Source of the DNA: an uncultured Lachnospiraceae bacterium
Lineage (GTDB): Bacteria > Bacillota > Clostridia > Lachnospirales > Lachnospiraceae
NCBI GenBank assembly: GCA_934899185.1
Contig: CAKXYI010000005.1
Span: 1-64,000 of the forward strand
Direction of reading: 5' to 3'
Length of the DNA: 64,000 bases
Part shown: positions 38,470-46,404 of the stretch, one piece after another
Numbering within the stretch: the stretch's first letter is position 1
Layout of the letters: every line of letters starts with the position of its first letter
Program-made: the position numbers and the translations under genes
The notes under the pieces: generated by a model
Seen by the model: only the letters and a program-made list of their open reading frames with translations
Told to the model about the DNA's origin: nothing
Databases searched by the model: none

Positions 38470-39318
38470 ATGCACAGCAAATCACAGAAAAGATATCGTA
38501 ATATTATTATATTGATTATGGTTTATCAGATTATGAGCATTATTGTATTTTCCATTTTTGCACAAAAAACATGGGTGTTGCCGATTCTAGTGGTGGTTAT
38601 GATTGCTGTCAGTCTGGTTGTTGATGGACTGCTGATGCACGCATACAAAGGTTCTAAGGATGCGGATCGCTTGGAACGCCAGATCGCGCAGATCCAGACA
38701 AAGAGGGCGCAGGAGCAGATCTATGCCAAGCAGGCAGAGGAAAAATTGAGAAAACTGCAAGAGGAAGAAACGGAGTTTGAGGAGAAGATCCGGCAGATCT
38801 CAGAACGTGTGCAGGAGGGAAAAGACTTGCAGAATGTCACGGAGGAGATTGCAAAGGCGGGAGAAAATCTCAAGCGTATGCGAATTGATAAGTATTGTCA
38901 GAACTCCATGATAAATACCATGCTGGTGCTCAAGCGGCGGGAAGCCGAGGCACGCCAGATCTCTGTGCGTATTGCAGCCGAAGCACCGGAAAGTTTGGGG
39001 ATGGACGAGGTGGATCTTTGCAGTGTGATGGGAAATCTTTTGGACAATGCGATCGAGGCTTGTGATAAACTGCCGGACGATAAGTGGATCGACATCAAGA
39101 TCGGTATGCGGGCTGGTTATTTATTTGTGGTGGTGGAAAACCGTTTTGATGGTATTCTGCGGGAGAAAAATGGAGAATTGCTGACAACGAAGGCGGATGG
39201 CGAGAACCATGGATATGGTACAAAGATCTTGCGCCAGATCGCCAAGAAATATCAGGGAGAAGCCAGTTTTACTACGGCACAGGATGTCTTTACCGCCAGG
39301 ATGATGTTGCAAATATGA
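38470..39318 (+). CDS. Membrane GHKL ATPase lacking an H-box histidine (split kinase catalytic subunit)
   Basis: The 282-residue protein has two membrane helices (about 11-30 and 36-56), a charged coiled coil (60-135), the second DHp helix of AgrC-type kinases (YCQNSMINTMLVLKRREAEA, from 142), then the ATPase: N-box GNLLDNAIEAC (188-198) and G-box ENHGYGTKIL (245-254). There is no histidine at all between residues 58 and 246, so the normal phosphoacceptor is absent. The missing H-box occurs in the two upstream membrane proteins, suggesting phosphorylation in trans. Confidence 0.85.
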   Translation: MHSKSQKRYRNIIILIMVYQIMSIIVFSIFAQKTWVLPILVVVMIAVSLVVDGLLMHAYKGSKDADRLERQIAQIQTKRAQEQIYAKQAEEKLRKLQEEETEFEEKIRQISERVQEGKDLQNVTEEIAKAGENLKRMRIDKYCQNSMINTMLVLKRREAEARQISVRIAAEAPESLGMDEVDLCSVMGNLLDNAIEACDKLPDDKWIDIKIGMRAGYLFVVVENRFDGILREKNGELLTTKADGENHGYGTKILRQIAKKYQGEASFTTAQDVFTARMMLQI

Positions 39319-39493
39319 TGATGTGCATAGTAATGAGGAGGATCGCTACATTACGATAGGTGAAATTTTAGGAATGCTGGTTATTGTCATGGTGGTATAT
39401 ACCGAAAGAGAAGATGCAATCAGAATAATTTCAGCCAGAATGGCAACGAAGAAAGAAAAGGAGGCGTACTACGATGGTAAAAATGGATATTGA
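39305..39493 (+). pseudogene. 5'-truncated BrnT-type toxin remnant
   Basis: An open frame with no suitable start reads DVHSNEEDRYITIGE, then VVYTEREDAIRIISARMATK and KEKEAYYDG before TGA at 39491-39493. This is the C-terminal half of a BrnT RNase toxin (RIISARxAT is the family signature). The first 35 or so residues are missing, replaced by the end of the ATPase gene, which overlaps it. It overlaps the brnA start by 20 bases as in intact operons. Probably inactive. Confidence 0.75.
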
Positions 39494-39782
39494 TGTTACG
39501 AAAAAACCTACGGAAAATCAGAGAAAGATGCTTGAAGCGGCAGAAAAAAGGACGATTACGTTTGATGAGGATTGTCCTGAACTGACAGAAGAAGAGTTAC
39601 AGCAATTCCGCAAAATTACCGATCAACGCCAGGAAGAACGTAGAAAGCAGACGATTACCCTGCGTTTGTCTCCCCAGGCGATCACCCAAGCAAAATCATT
39701 GGGAAAAGGTTATACATCCGTTTTGAGCAGAATCTTGGAAAATGCTTTGAATGATAATGAGATTATCAAGCAAAATTTATAA
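39474..39782 (+). CDS. brnA: BrnA family antitoxin
   Basis: The 102-residue protein has the BrnA pattern: DEDCPELTEEELQQFR in the middle and a C-terminal ribbon-helix-helix, QTITLRLSPQAITQAKSLGKGYTSVLSRILENAL. AAAGGAGG precedes the ATG. BrnA neutralises BrnT and represses the operon. Here the cognate toxin is truncated, so it is an orphan or acts on toxins elsewhere. Confidence 0.85.
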   Translation: MVKMDIDVTKKPTENQRKMLEAAEKRTITFDEDCPELTEEELQQFRKITDQRQEERRKQTITLRLSPQAITQAKSLGKGYTSVLSRILENALNDNEIIKQNL

Positions 39783-39797
39783 TGTGGAAAATATGTG

Positions 39798-39831
39798 ATG
39801 CTCCTACGAAAAAATCGTAGGAGCATTTTTT
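39798..39831 (+). terminator. Intrinsic terminator after brnA
   Basis: Perfect 12-bp stem ATGCTCCTACGA (39798-39809) / TCGTAGGAGCAT (39815-39826), then TTTTTT. Confidence 0.92.
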
Positions 39832-39870
39832 GAGATTTTTTCCGCAATCTGCTGTCTAATATATGTAAGG

Positions 39871-39915
39871 CGAAAACGAAGGACGCTTCGCACACGCTTT
39901 ATAGAAGCGCGCGAA
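39871..39915. other. GC-rich hairpin upstream of the sigma factor gene
   Basis: CGCTTC (39884-39889) pairs with GAAGCG (39904-39909) in an otherwise AT-rich gap; the surrounding CGAA/GCGCGAAAG text loosely resembles the palindromes near 973 and 20018. No U-run. Confidence 0.3.
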
Positions 39916-39926
39916 AGGACTATGAA

Positions 39927-40436
39927 ATGTCAAAGATAGAAAATGGATATTTAATTGACCAGGCAAAGGGACGAGATCCGGATGCATTCACGACATTGAT
40001 GCAGTTATACATGCAGGATATGTATCGTGTCGCACTGGCAATCCTAATGAATGATGAGGATGCAGCAGATGCCATACAAGATACGATTCTTGCCTGTTGG
40101 GAAAAGATACATACCTTGCGAAAACGGGAATTTTTTAAAACATGGCTGACGCGGATCTTGATCAACAAATGTTATGACATCCGAAAGAAAAGGCGAAATT
40201 GCGTAGAATTGGAAGAATACGCAGAGCCCATCACAGAAGATAAAAGTGATCTGGAATTTCGGGAGGCACTGGCATCTTTGGATGAAAAATACCGCATCAT
40301 CATGACCTTGTTTTACAGTCAGGGCTACCGGATCGATGAGATCGCGGATATGTTAAAACTCCCAAAGAGTACCGTACAGACAAGGCTGCAAAGAGGCAGA
40401 GAACGACTGGCGGTCTACTACCGCAAATATGGATAG
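39927..40436 (+). CDS. ECF-type RNA polymerase sigma factor
   Basis: The 169-residue protein has region 2 (MYRVALAILMNDEDAADAIQDTILACWEKIHTLRK) and region 4 (FYSQGYRIDEIADMLKLPKSTVQTRLQRGRERL), with no regions 1 or 3, as in ECF sigma factors. It directs polymerase to an envelope- or stress-type regulon. The neighbouring DUF4179 membrane protein is its likely anti-sigma factor. AAAGGA precedes the ATG. Confidence 0.93.
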   Translation: MSKIENGYLIDQAKGRDPDAFTTLMQLYMQDMYRVALAILMNDEDAADAIQDTILACWEKIHTLRKREFFKTWLTRILINKCYDIRKKRRNCVELEEYAEPITEDKSDLEFREALASLDEKYRIIMTLFYSQGYRIDEIADMLKLPKSTVQTRLQRGRERLAVYYRKYG

Positions 40437-40470
40437 GTCAGCAGTGGAGTGAAAAAGAAAGGAGTCTAGG

Positions 40471-41658
40471 ATGGATCGAAAGATAGAAGAAATCTTTACG
40501 GCAGAAGTGGAAGTACCGGAGGTGGTACAGAAAAAAGCCGAGGAAGCCTTTTGCAGGATCAGAGCGAAAGGAGAAGCAGAAATGCCAAAGGATCACAAAA
40601 TAGTAAAGTTCAGAAGAAGAAAATTGCAAGGAAAGGCAGCCGCCGTGGCGTGTATCTGTCTTTTGGCTGTGGGGGGCACCACAGTGGCAGCGGCGGCGCA
40701 TCATTATTGGAGCCGTGGCATGGAAGGGCTCTTGCAGGCGACAGATGAGCAGCAGGCGAAACTGACAGATCAGGGCTTGGCAACCAGTGTGGAGAAGGAG
40801 CCGGACCTCAAGGCTATGGCAGTGACACAAAATGGTGTGACCGTTACGCCGACCCAGTTGATCGTGGATAAGTATATCGCTTATCTGACCTTTTCGGTGA
40901 CAGGCTATGATCTGGAAGATGGCAAAGAGCCGGGCTTTGAAGATGTGCATGTAGAAAACTCAGAATTTAATGCCAGTAGCGGTTTTTATGATGGCTTGAT
41001 CGCGGGTGAGGATGGCTTCGTGGTATATGCAGACGGCTCTCATTTGGAAGAAGATGCGGACGGCAGTATCATCAGTCACTATAAGGCGGACGATGGATCT
41101 CTGACCTACCAGATGCAGTTGCAGTTGAATGATCCAAGCGACACGATCAAGGGCAAGGAATTGAAAGTTTCCTTTAAAAATCTGGGAACCCTCTATAAGA
41201 CAGAGTACACCGGTGTCCTGACCGGAGAATGGGATTTCACCATTCCGCTGACCGGAAAGGATGTAGCAAAGACCTATCAGACTGCCCAGAAGATCGGCGA
41301 TACCGGTATTGTGGTAGATACGGTTGAAATTTCCCCAATCTCCATTCATCTGACCTATGATCTTAGCAAGAAGGATAGCAAGGCGGATCTGGGTGAGGCA
41401 AATGAAAAGAATGCGGTACCGATCTTCTTTGGGGTAAAATTAAAAGATGGCAGCCTCTTATGTCCACTGGCAAATGGGGGGAATTGGGGACCAACGGATG
41501 AGAGCATGACCACCTATGAAAGTCTGTTTGCTCTGGATCGGGTGATCGATGCAGAGCAGGTGGAGGCAGTTCTTTTACAGAAGAATTATCCGAAGACAGA
41601 TGCAAATGGTGGGGTGCATTATGAGGAAAGCGATTTCTTCGTGATTCCGCTGCAATAA
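40471..41658 (+). CDS. DUF4179-type membrane protein, probable anti-sigma factor
   Basis: The 395-residue protein has a cytoplasmic N-terminal segment of about 50 residues, one membrane helix (AAAVACICLLAVGGTTVAAAA), and a large extracellular beta domain typical of DUF4179 proteins encoded beside ECF sigma genes. The N-terminal part would bind the sigma factor and the outer domain would sense the signal. Start at 40471 behind AAAGGAG, 34 bases after the sigma gene. Confidence 0.82.
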   Translation: MDRKIEEIFTAEVEVPEVVQKKAEEAFCRIRAKGEAEMPKDHKIVKFRRRKLQGKAAAVACICLLAVGGTTVAAAAHHYWSRGMEGLLQATDEQQAKLTDQGLATSVEKEPDLKAMAVTQNGVTVTPTQLIVDKYIAYLTFSVTGYDLEDGKEPGFEDVHVENSEFNASSGFYDGLIAGEDGFVVYADGSHLEEDADGSIISHYKADDGSLTYQMQLQLNDPSDTIKGKELKVSFKNLGTLYKTEYTGVLTGEWDFTIPLTGKDVAKTYQTAQKIGDTGIVVDTVEISPISIHLTYDLSKKDSKADLGEANEKNAVPIFFGVKLKDGSLLCPLANGGNWGPTDESMTTYESLFALDRVIDAEQVEAVLLQKNYPKTDANGGVHYEESDFFVIPLQ

Positions 41659-41669
41659 TAAAATCACTC

Positions 41670-41698
41670 TTTACACACATATCAATAATTGTTATATT
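41670..41698 (+). promoter_or_regulatory. Promoter upstream of the TauE-type exporter gene
   Basis: TTTACA (41670-41675), 17-base spacer, TATATT (41693-41698). Transcripts from it would meet the hairpin at 41716-41752 within their first 60 bases. Confidence 0.6.
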
Positions 41699-41713
41699 AC
41701 CATATAAGAATGC

Positions 41714-41758
41714 CAAAGAGGGCAGTTCCTATTTTTAAGGAACTGCCCTCTTATTTTT
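41714..41758 (+). terminator. Terminator between the anti-sigma gene and the exporter, inside the exporter leader
   Basis: Perfect 14-bp stem AAGAGGGCAGTTCC (41716-41729) / GGAACTGCCCTCTT (41739-41752), then ATTTTTAT. Because a promoter lies before it and only 21 bases separate it from the next start, it may also act as an attenuator. Confidence 0.85.
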
Positions 41759-41779
41759 ATAATTAAGGAGATGAAGCAC

Positions 41780-42502
41780 ATGTTTTCTGTGAGAGATATT
41801 TTGGTATTTTTGATCTTATTTGGAGCAAATCTTTTGCAGGCGCTCACTGGTTTTGCTGGCACACTAGTATCCATGCCACCGGTCATAAAACTGATCGGAG
41901 CAGATGAGGCGAAGGCTTTATTAAATGCGATAGCACAGATTTCCAGTTTGATGATCGTTGTTACCGGCTTTCGTTCTATCAACTGGAGAGAATTTGGAAA
42001 GATGTTTCTGGGGATGCTGGCAGGCATGCTCCTTGGCATGTGGATTTATGCTTATTTCCCTTTAAAGATCCTGCTCATACTCTATGGTTGCATGATCCTA
42101 GCCATAGCAATAAAAAAACTCTTTTTTCCATCAACAGCGACAAGAGTATTGCCGGCATGGTTTATGATGTGCATTTTGCTTGCAGCAGGTGTGATCCATG
42201 GCATGTTTGTATCCGGTGGAGCACTTTTGGTCGTATATGCTAGCATGACAATAAAAAAGAAAGAGGAATTCAGAGCAACGATCGCCCTTCTCTGGGTCAC
42301 GCTCGGCTTCTTCATTACCGTACCGGAGATTGCGTCCGGTGGCTTTGATACGCATGTAGTCAGCCTGCTGGTGGTTGGTATTATTCCGGTGTTTGTAGGA
42401 ACATGGATCGGTACTTTACTGGTCAAGAAAATATCACAGGAAGTGTTTATGAAGATCACATATGTTTTGTTGCTCTTCTCTGGTCTGATGGCAATATTGT
42501 AA
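41780..42502 (+). CDS. TauE/SafE (DUF81) family anion exporter
   Basis: The 240-residue protein has about eight membrane helices in two halves, with NLLQALTGFAGTLVSMP in the first half and GVIHGMFVSGGALLVVY in the second. TauE proteins export sulfite, sulfoacetate or related organic anions. Start 41780 is used because AAGGAG is ten bases upstream; ATG 41771 is too close. It is probably cotranscribed with pucR and may export the end product of the downstream pathway. Confidence 0.85.
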   Translation: MFSVRDILVFLILFGANLLQALTGFAGTLVSMPPVIKLIGADEAKALLNAIAQISSLMIVVTGFRSINWREFGKMFLGMLAGMLLGMWIYAYFPLKILLILYGCMILAIAIKKLFFPSTATRVLPAWFMMCILLAAGVIHGMFVSGGALLVVYASMTIKKKEEFRATIALLWVTLGFFITVPEIASGGFDTHVVSLLVVGIIPVFVGTWIGTLLVKKISQEVFMKITYVLLLFSGLMAIL

Positions 42503-42525
42503 AATAATGATAGGAGTTGATCGCG

Positions 42526-43725
42526 ATGTCTGTTAAATTGGCAGAACTTATAAAACAGGTAGAGAATACGGGAATCCAATTAGTCGGAGGCAAAAAAGGT
42601 CTGGAGAGGACGGTCGACTGGGTGCACATGGTAGGAAATCTGGAGACCGCAGGTTTTTTAAAGGGTGGAGAAATCGTCTTTACAACAGGAGTAGGCTTAG
42701 AAGAAGATAGTTCTCTGCTGATGCTGACACAGAAAGTTTACCACCAGCAAGCGAGTGGTCTGATCGTGAATATCGGACCTTATATCCGGGAAATACCGCC
42801 GGAGGTGGTTGCTTTTGCTGATGAGAAGGAGTTTCCGGTATTTACAGTACCGTGGGAGATCTATCTGGCGGACATGATGCGGGTATTCTGCTATGCCATC
42901 CAGGAGAAAGAGCACAAGGAAATGGAGTTGTCCGTTGCGTTTAAATATTGCCTATACACACCGAAAGAGGAAAGCCTCTATATGCCCACGCTCATGAAGA
43001 AAGGTTATTCCAGACATGCTGCTTATATTGTGGTGATCGCTCATCTGATGGAGAAAACACAGGTCTCAAAAGAAAATATCATATATTCCGAATTGACAGG
43101 AGAGAGAAGAAAACAACTTATGAAGATCTGGGCGGGCTTTGTGCAGACAGATAAAATGAATACCGTTGTTCTGGAAGATGACCAGTTGATCCTTACGATC
43201 TTTCCGGATGCTGATGAGGAGCAGACCATGCAGGAGATCGAGGACGCAAAAGGCTGGCTTACCAAGTACTTGAAAGATACGGAAAGCCTCTTTGTGACGG
43301 TAGGAAATATGGTCGATCATATAAAAAAGATCCAGGAAAGTTATGAGCATGCCAAGAAGATGGAGTTGTATATGAGAAAGATCCGCAAGGATGAACGTCT
43401 TGTAGGATATCGTGATATGGGGCTGGTGGGTATGCTGTTTGACAATCGGAAAAAAACACTGGAAGCCTACTGTAAAGAAACCATATATCCCATTCAAAAG
43501 TATGATGCCGCCAACGAGTCCAATCTGTATGAAGTTCTGCAAAGTTATATGCGGCATAATGGAAGTAGCAGTCAGGTAGCAGAGGAAATGTTTGTGCACC
43601 GCAATACAGTCAACTACAAGATCAAGAAAATAGAGCAGATCTTACAAAAGGATCTGTCCGATTTTAGGGTCAGAACAGAGATCATGACCGGTATCGCGGC
43701 GGCAGAGGTCTGTCAGATCTTGTGA
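42526..43725 (+). CDS. PucR family transcriptional regulator
   Basis: The 399-residue protein has an N-terminal PucR domain (LAELIKQVENTGIQLVGGKKGLERTVDWVHMV, TTGVGLEED) and a C-terminal helix-turn-helix of the PucR/CdaR type (NGSSSQVAEEMFVHRNTVNYKIKKIEQIL). Such regulators usually activate purine, amine or other nitrogen-compound catabolism genes. AGGAG precedes ATG 42526; the TTG at 42517 is rejected. It likely controls the aminotransferase operon that follows. Confidence 0.92.
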   Translation: MSVKLAELIKQVENTGIQLVGGKKGLERTVDWVHMVGNLETAGFLKGGEIVFTTGVGLEEDSSLLMLTQKVYHQQASGLIVNIGPYIREIPPEVVAFADEKEFPVFTVPWEIYLADMMRVFCYAIQEKEHKEMELSVAFKYCLYTPKEESLYMPTLMKKGYSRHAAYIVVIAHLMEKTQVSKENIIYSELTGERRKQLMKIWAGFVQTDKMNTVVLEDDQLILTIFPDADEEQTMQEIEDAKGWLTKYLKDTESLFVTVGNMVDHIKKIQESYEHAKKMELYMRKIRKDERLVGYRDMGLVGMLFDNRKKTLEAYCKETIYPIQKYDAANESNLYEVLQSYMRHNGSSSQVAEEMFVHRNTVNYKIKKIEQILQKDLSDFRVRTEIMTGIAAAEVCQIL

Positions 43726-43740
43726 TATCCGAAAAGGGGC

Positions 43741-43810
43741 TTTGTGCTCAAGCACAAATAAAATTGTCGGCTCAGACATGGCACGGCAGGTTATGGTGTT
43801 GTAATATAAT
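43741..43810 (+). promoter_or_regulatory. Operator-like palindrome and promoter of the aminotransferase operon
   Basis: TTTGTGCT/AGCACAAA forms an 18-bp inverted repeat (43741-43758). TATAAT at 43805-43810 is a perfect -10 box, but the -35 position (CACGGC) is poor. The palindrome centre is about 67 bases upstream of the predicted transcription start, suiting an activator such as PucR. Confidence 0.5.
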
Positions 43811-43835
43811 GGCAACAAAATAAATAGCAAGAAAA

Positions 43836-43882
43836 CAAAGGCGTTTGGATTTTAGACATCCAGACGCCTTTGCTGTTTTAAG
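43836..43882 (+). terminator. Terminator/attenuator in the leader of the aminotransferase gene
   Basis: CAAAGGCGTTTGGAT (43836-43850) pairs with ATCCAGACGCCTTTG (43858-43872), 14 of 15 positions Watson-Crick or wobble, then CTGTTTT. It lies between the -10 box at 43805 and the start at 43895. Confidence 0.75.
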
Positions 43883-43894
43883 GAGGAAAAGGAT

Positions 43895-45235
43895 ATGGCA
43901 GATTTAACAGGAAAAGAAGTAGCAGATTTACACAAGAAGTATATTTTACAGTCATGGTCAAAAGCAGGTGGAGATGTCCTGCCGGTGGAAAAAGCAAAGG
44001 GAATTTATTTCTGGGATTATGATGGGAAGAAATATGCTGATATGGCATCCCTGCTGGTTTGTTCCAATCTGGGACATGAATTGCCGGAAATTGTGGAGGC
44101 GATCAAAGAGCAGGCAGACAAGATGTGCTTTATGGCTCCGGCTTATGCGTCCGAACCGAAAAGCAGATTGGCAAAACTTCTGGTAGAGGCTGCCGGAGAA
44201 GATACTTACAAGCGTGTATTCTTTACCAATGGCGGTGCAGAGTCAAATGAAAATGCCATTAAGATGGCAAGAATGGTGACAGGAAGAACAAAGATCTTTT
44301 CCTGCTATCGGAGTTACCACGGGGCAACCCTTGGTGCTTCCAATGCATCTGGAGATTGGAGAAGATTTGCGGCTGAGATCGGTGGCGCAAACGGTTTTGT
44401 AAAATTCATGAACCCACAGATGTATCGGGATGGCTATACCTATGGTGTGGATGATGAAATGGTTACAAAAAAGGCATTGGCAGATCTGGATCTCCAACTT
44501 CGTTACGAAGGACCACAGAATGTTGCGGCTATCATCATGGAATCGATCGTAGGTGCCAACGGTGTCATCCTGCCACCAAAAGGATACATGGAAGGGGTTC
44601 GGGCTTTGTGTGATAAATATGGGATCCTCATGATCTGCGATGAAGTCATGGCAGGATTCTTCCGGACAGGAAAGTGGTTCGCATGGCAGAATTTTGACTT
44701 CAAGCCGGATATGATCACTTTTGCTAAGGGGGTCACTTGTGGCTATGTACAGTTGGGCGGCGTTATTGTAAACGAGAAGATTGCAAAATACTTTGAGGAA
44801 AATGTTTTGCAGTGTGGACTTACCTACTCGGGACATACCCTTGCCTGTGCAGCCGGTGTCGCAGCGATTACTTACTACAAGGAACACAATATCGAAGAAC
44901 ATGTAGCAAAGATGCATGAGATCGTTGCACCATTTATGCAGAAAATGGTGGAAAAACATAAATGCGTAGGCGAAGCGAGATGCATCGGTCTGTTTGGTGC
45001 ACTTGAGATGGTAAAAAATAAGGAAACAAGAGAACCTTTGCAGGAGTACGGAGTTCCGGGAACGGCTATGCCATGGATCTTTGCTGAGTTAAAGAAGCGT
45101 GGCTTTGCAACTTTCGGAAGAGAGAATTTCATTGAGATCTGTCCGCCACTTATTATTACCAAGGAAGAACTGGAAGAATATCTTCCGATCCTGGATGAGG
45201 TGCTGACACTTGCAGATGAGAAGTTTTGTGACTGA
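43895..45235 (+). CDS. Class III PLP-dependent aminotransferase (omega-amine type)
   Basis: The 446-residue enzyme has class III landmarks: FFTNGGAESNENAIKMAR (cofactor phosphate site), YRSYHGATLGASNASGDWRR, DEVMAGFFRTGKW (aspartate binding the pyridine nitrogen) and FAKGVTCGYVQLGG with the PLP lysine. It transfers an amino group from an omega-amino compound to a keto acid, giving an aldehyde. Taurine, GABA and beta-alanine aminotransferases all belong here. The adjacent alcohol dehydrogenase implies reduction of that aldehyde. AAGGAGG precedes the ATG. Confidence 0.88.
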   Translation: MADLTGKEVADLHKKYILQSWSKAGGDVLPVEKAKGIYFWDYDGKKYADMASLLVCSNLGHELPEIVEAIKEQADKMCFMAPAYASEPKSRLAKLLVEAAGEDTYKRVFFTNGGAESNENAIKMARMVTGRTKIFSCYRSYHGATLGASNASGDWRRFAAEIGGANGFVKFMNPQMYRDGYTYGVDDEMVTKKALADLDLQLRYEGPQNVAAIIMESIVGANGVILPPKGYMEGVRALCDKYGILMICDEVMAGFFRTGKWFAWQNFDFKPDMITFAKGVTCGYVQLGGVIVNEKIAKYFEENVLQCGLTYSGHTLACAAGVAAITYYKEHNIEEHVAKMHEIVAPFMQKMVEKHKCVGEARCIGLFGALEMVKNKETREPLQEYGVPGTAMPWIFAELKKRGFATFGRENFIEICPPLIITKEELEEYLPILDEVLTLADEKFCD

Positions 45236-45250
45236 TAAGGAGACAAGGAT

Positions 45251-46372
45251 ATGGAATGGAATTATGAACAGCCGGTCAAGATCAAATTTGGCAAAGGCAG
45301 ACGGAAGGAAATAAAAGTATTGGCAGATACATTGGGAGCAAAAAATGGTTTGCTTGTGGCAGATCCTTTCTTTTTTACCAATGGGCTGGTGGATGAGATC
45401 ATAGAGCAGAGCAAAGGCGCGATCGTTGCATCCTTTGGCGAACTGTCGCCAAACCCGGACGTGACGGAGGTGGATGCCTGTGCAGATGTCATCCGACAGA
45501 AAAAGATAGGATTTGTGGTTGCATTAGGTGGGGGGAGTTCGATGGATTGTGCCAAAGCGGCGGCAAGCATTGCGCTGACACAGGACTCCATCCGAAAGTA
45601 TCATGGCACAGGCGAGGCAATGCCTTTGGATCACTTGCCGCTGATCGCGATGCCGACGACAGCCGGAACCGGAAGTGAAGTTACCTGTGTATCGGTTTTA
45701 TCAGACCATGCAAATGGTAAAAAGTCCCCGATCGTATCGGATGGCTTTTTCCCTTCTTACGCTATTATCGATCCGGAACTTACCTATACCATGCCGCCGA
45801 AAGTAACCGCCGGGACGGGCATAGATGTTCTGGCACATGCTTTGGAAGGCTATTGGAGCAAGGGGCATCAGCCGATCTGTGATGCCTGTGCGCTTCATGC
45901 AGCCGATCTGGTATTTAAGTATCTGTACCGGGCATATGAAAATCCTTCTGATGAGGAGGCAAGAGAAAAGATGTGTGAAGCATCCCTGATCGCGGGATTG
46001 GCATTTACACTCCCCAAAACAACGGCTTCGCATGCATGTTCTTTCCCGTTGACCAATCTGCATCATATTCCGCATGGAGAGGCATGTGGTCTGACCTTAG
46101 ACTATTTTACAAGGATCAATGCAGCAGGAGCAGAAGGTTATCGGATCGAGGATTTTGCAAATAGACTTGGTTTTGCCGATGCGGCAGATATGGCAGATGC
46201 CATCCATGAACTCAAGGAAAAACTACATTTAAGAAATGACCTGAAGGATCTGCAATTAAGTGAAGAACAGATCGCGGAACTGGTCAGGATCAGCAGACAC
46301 CCGAATCTATATAACAATCCGGTAGATATCACGGATGAGATGCTGGATGCCATGTATCATGAAATGGCTTAA
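45251..46372 (+). CDS. Iron-containing (group III) alcohol dehydrogenase
   Basis: The 373-residue enzyme has the nucleotide site ALGGGSSMDCAKAA, the ATPTTAGTGSEVT-like segment MPTTAGTGSEVT, and metal ligands in TGIDVLAHALEGY and HACSFPLTNLHHIPHGEACG. It would reduce the aldehyde made by the aminotransferase: sulfoacetaldehyde to isethionate, succinate semialdehyde to 4-hydroxybutyrate, or malonate semialdehyde to 3-hydroxypropionate. Starts 15 bases after the aminotransferase stop. Confidence 0.9.
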   Translation: MEWNYEQPVKIKFGKGRRKEIKVLADTLGAKNGLLVADPFFFTNGLVDEIIEQSKGAIVASFGELSPNPDVTEVDACADVIRQKKIGFVVALGGGSSMDCAKAAASIALTQDSIRKYHGTGEAMPLDHLPLIAMPTTAGTGSEVTCVSVLSDHANGKKSPIVSDGFFPSYAIIDPELTYTMPPKVTAGTGIDVLAHALEGYWSKGHQPICDACALHAADLVFKYLYRAYENPSDEEAREKMCEASLIAGLAFTLPKTTASHACSFPLTNLHHIPHGEACGLTLDYFTRINAAGAEGYRIEDFANRLGFADAADMADAIHELKEKLHLRNDLKDLQLSEEQIAELVRISRHPNLYNNPVDITDEMLDAMYHEMA

Positions 46373-46404
46373 ACAAGGGATAAGGAAAGGAGGCGACTGC
46401 TTAT

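Noticed and set aside
31152..39831. Prophage or integrative element
   Set aside because: No integrase, transposase, att-like direct repeats or phage structural genes were found; only the truncated brnT hints at recombination.
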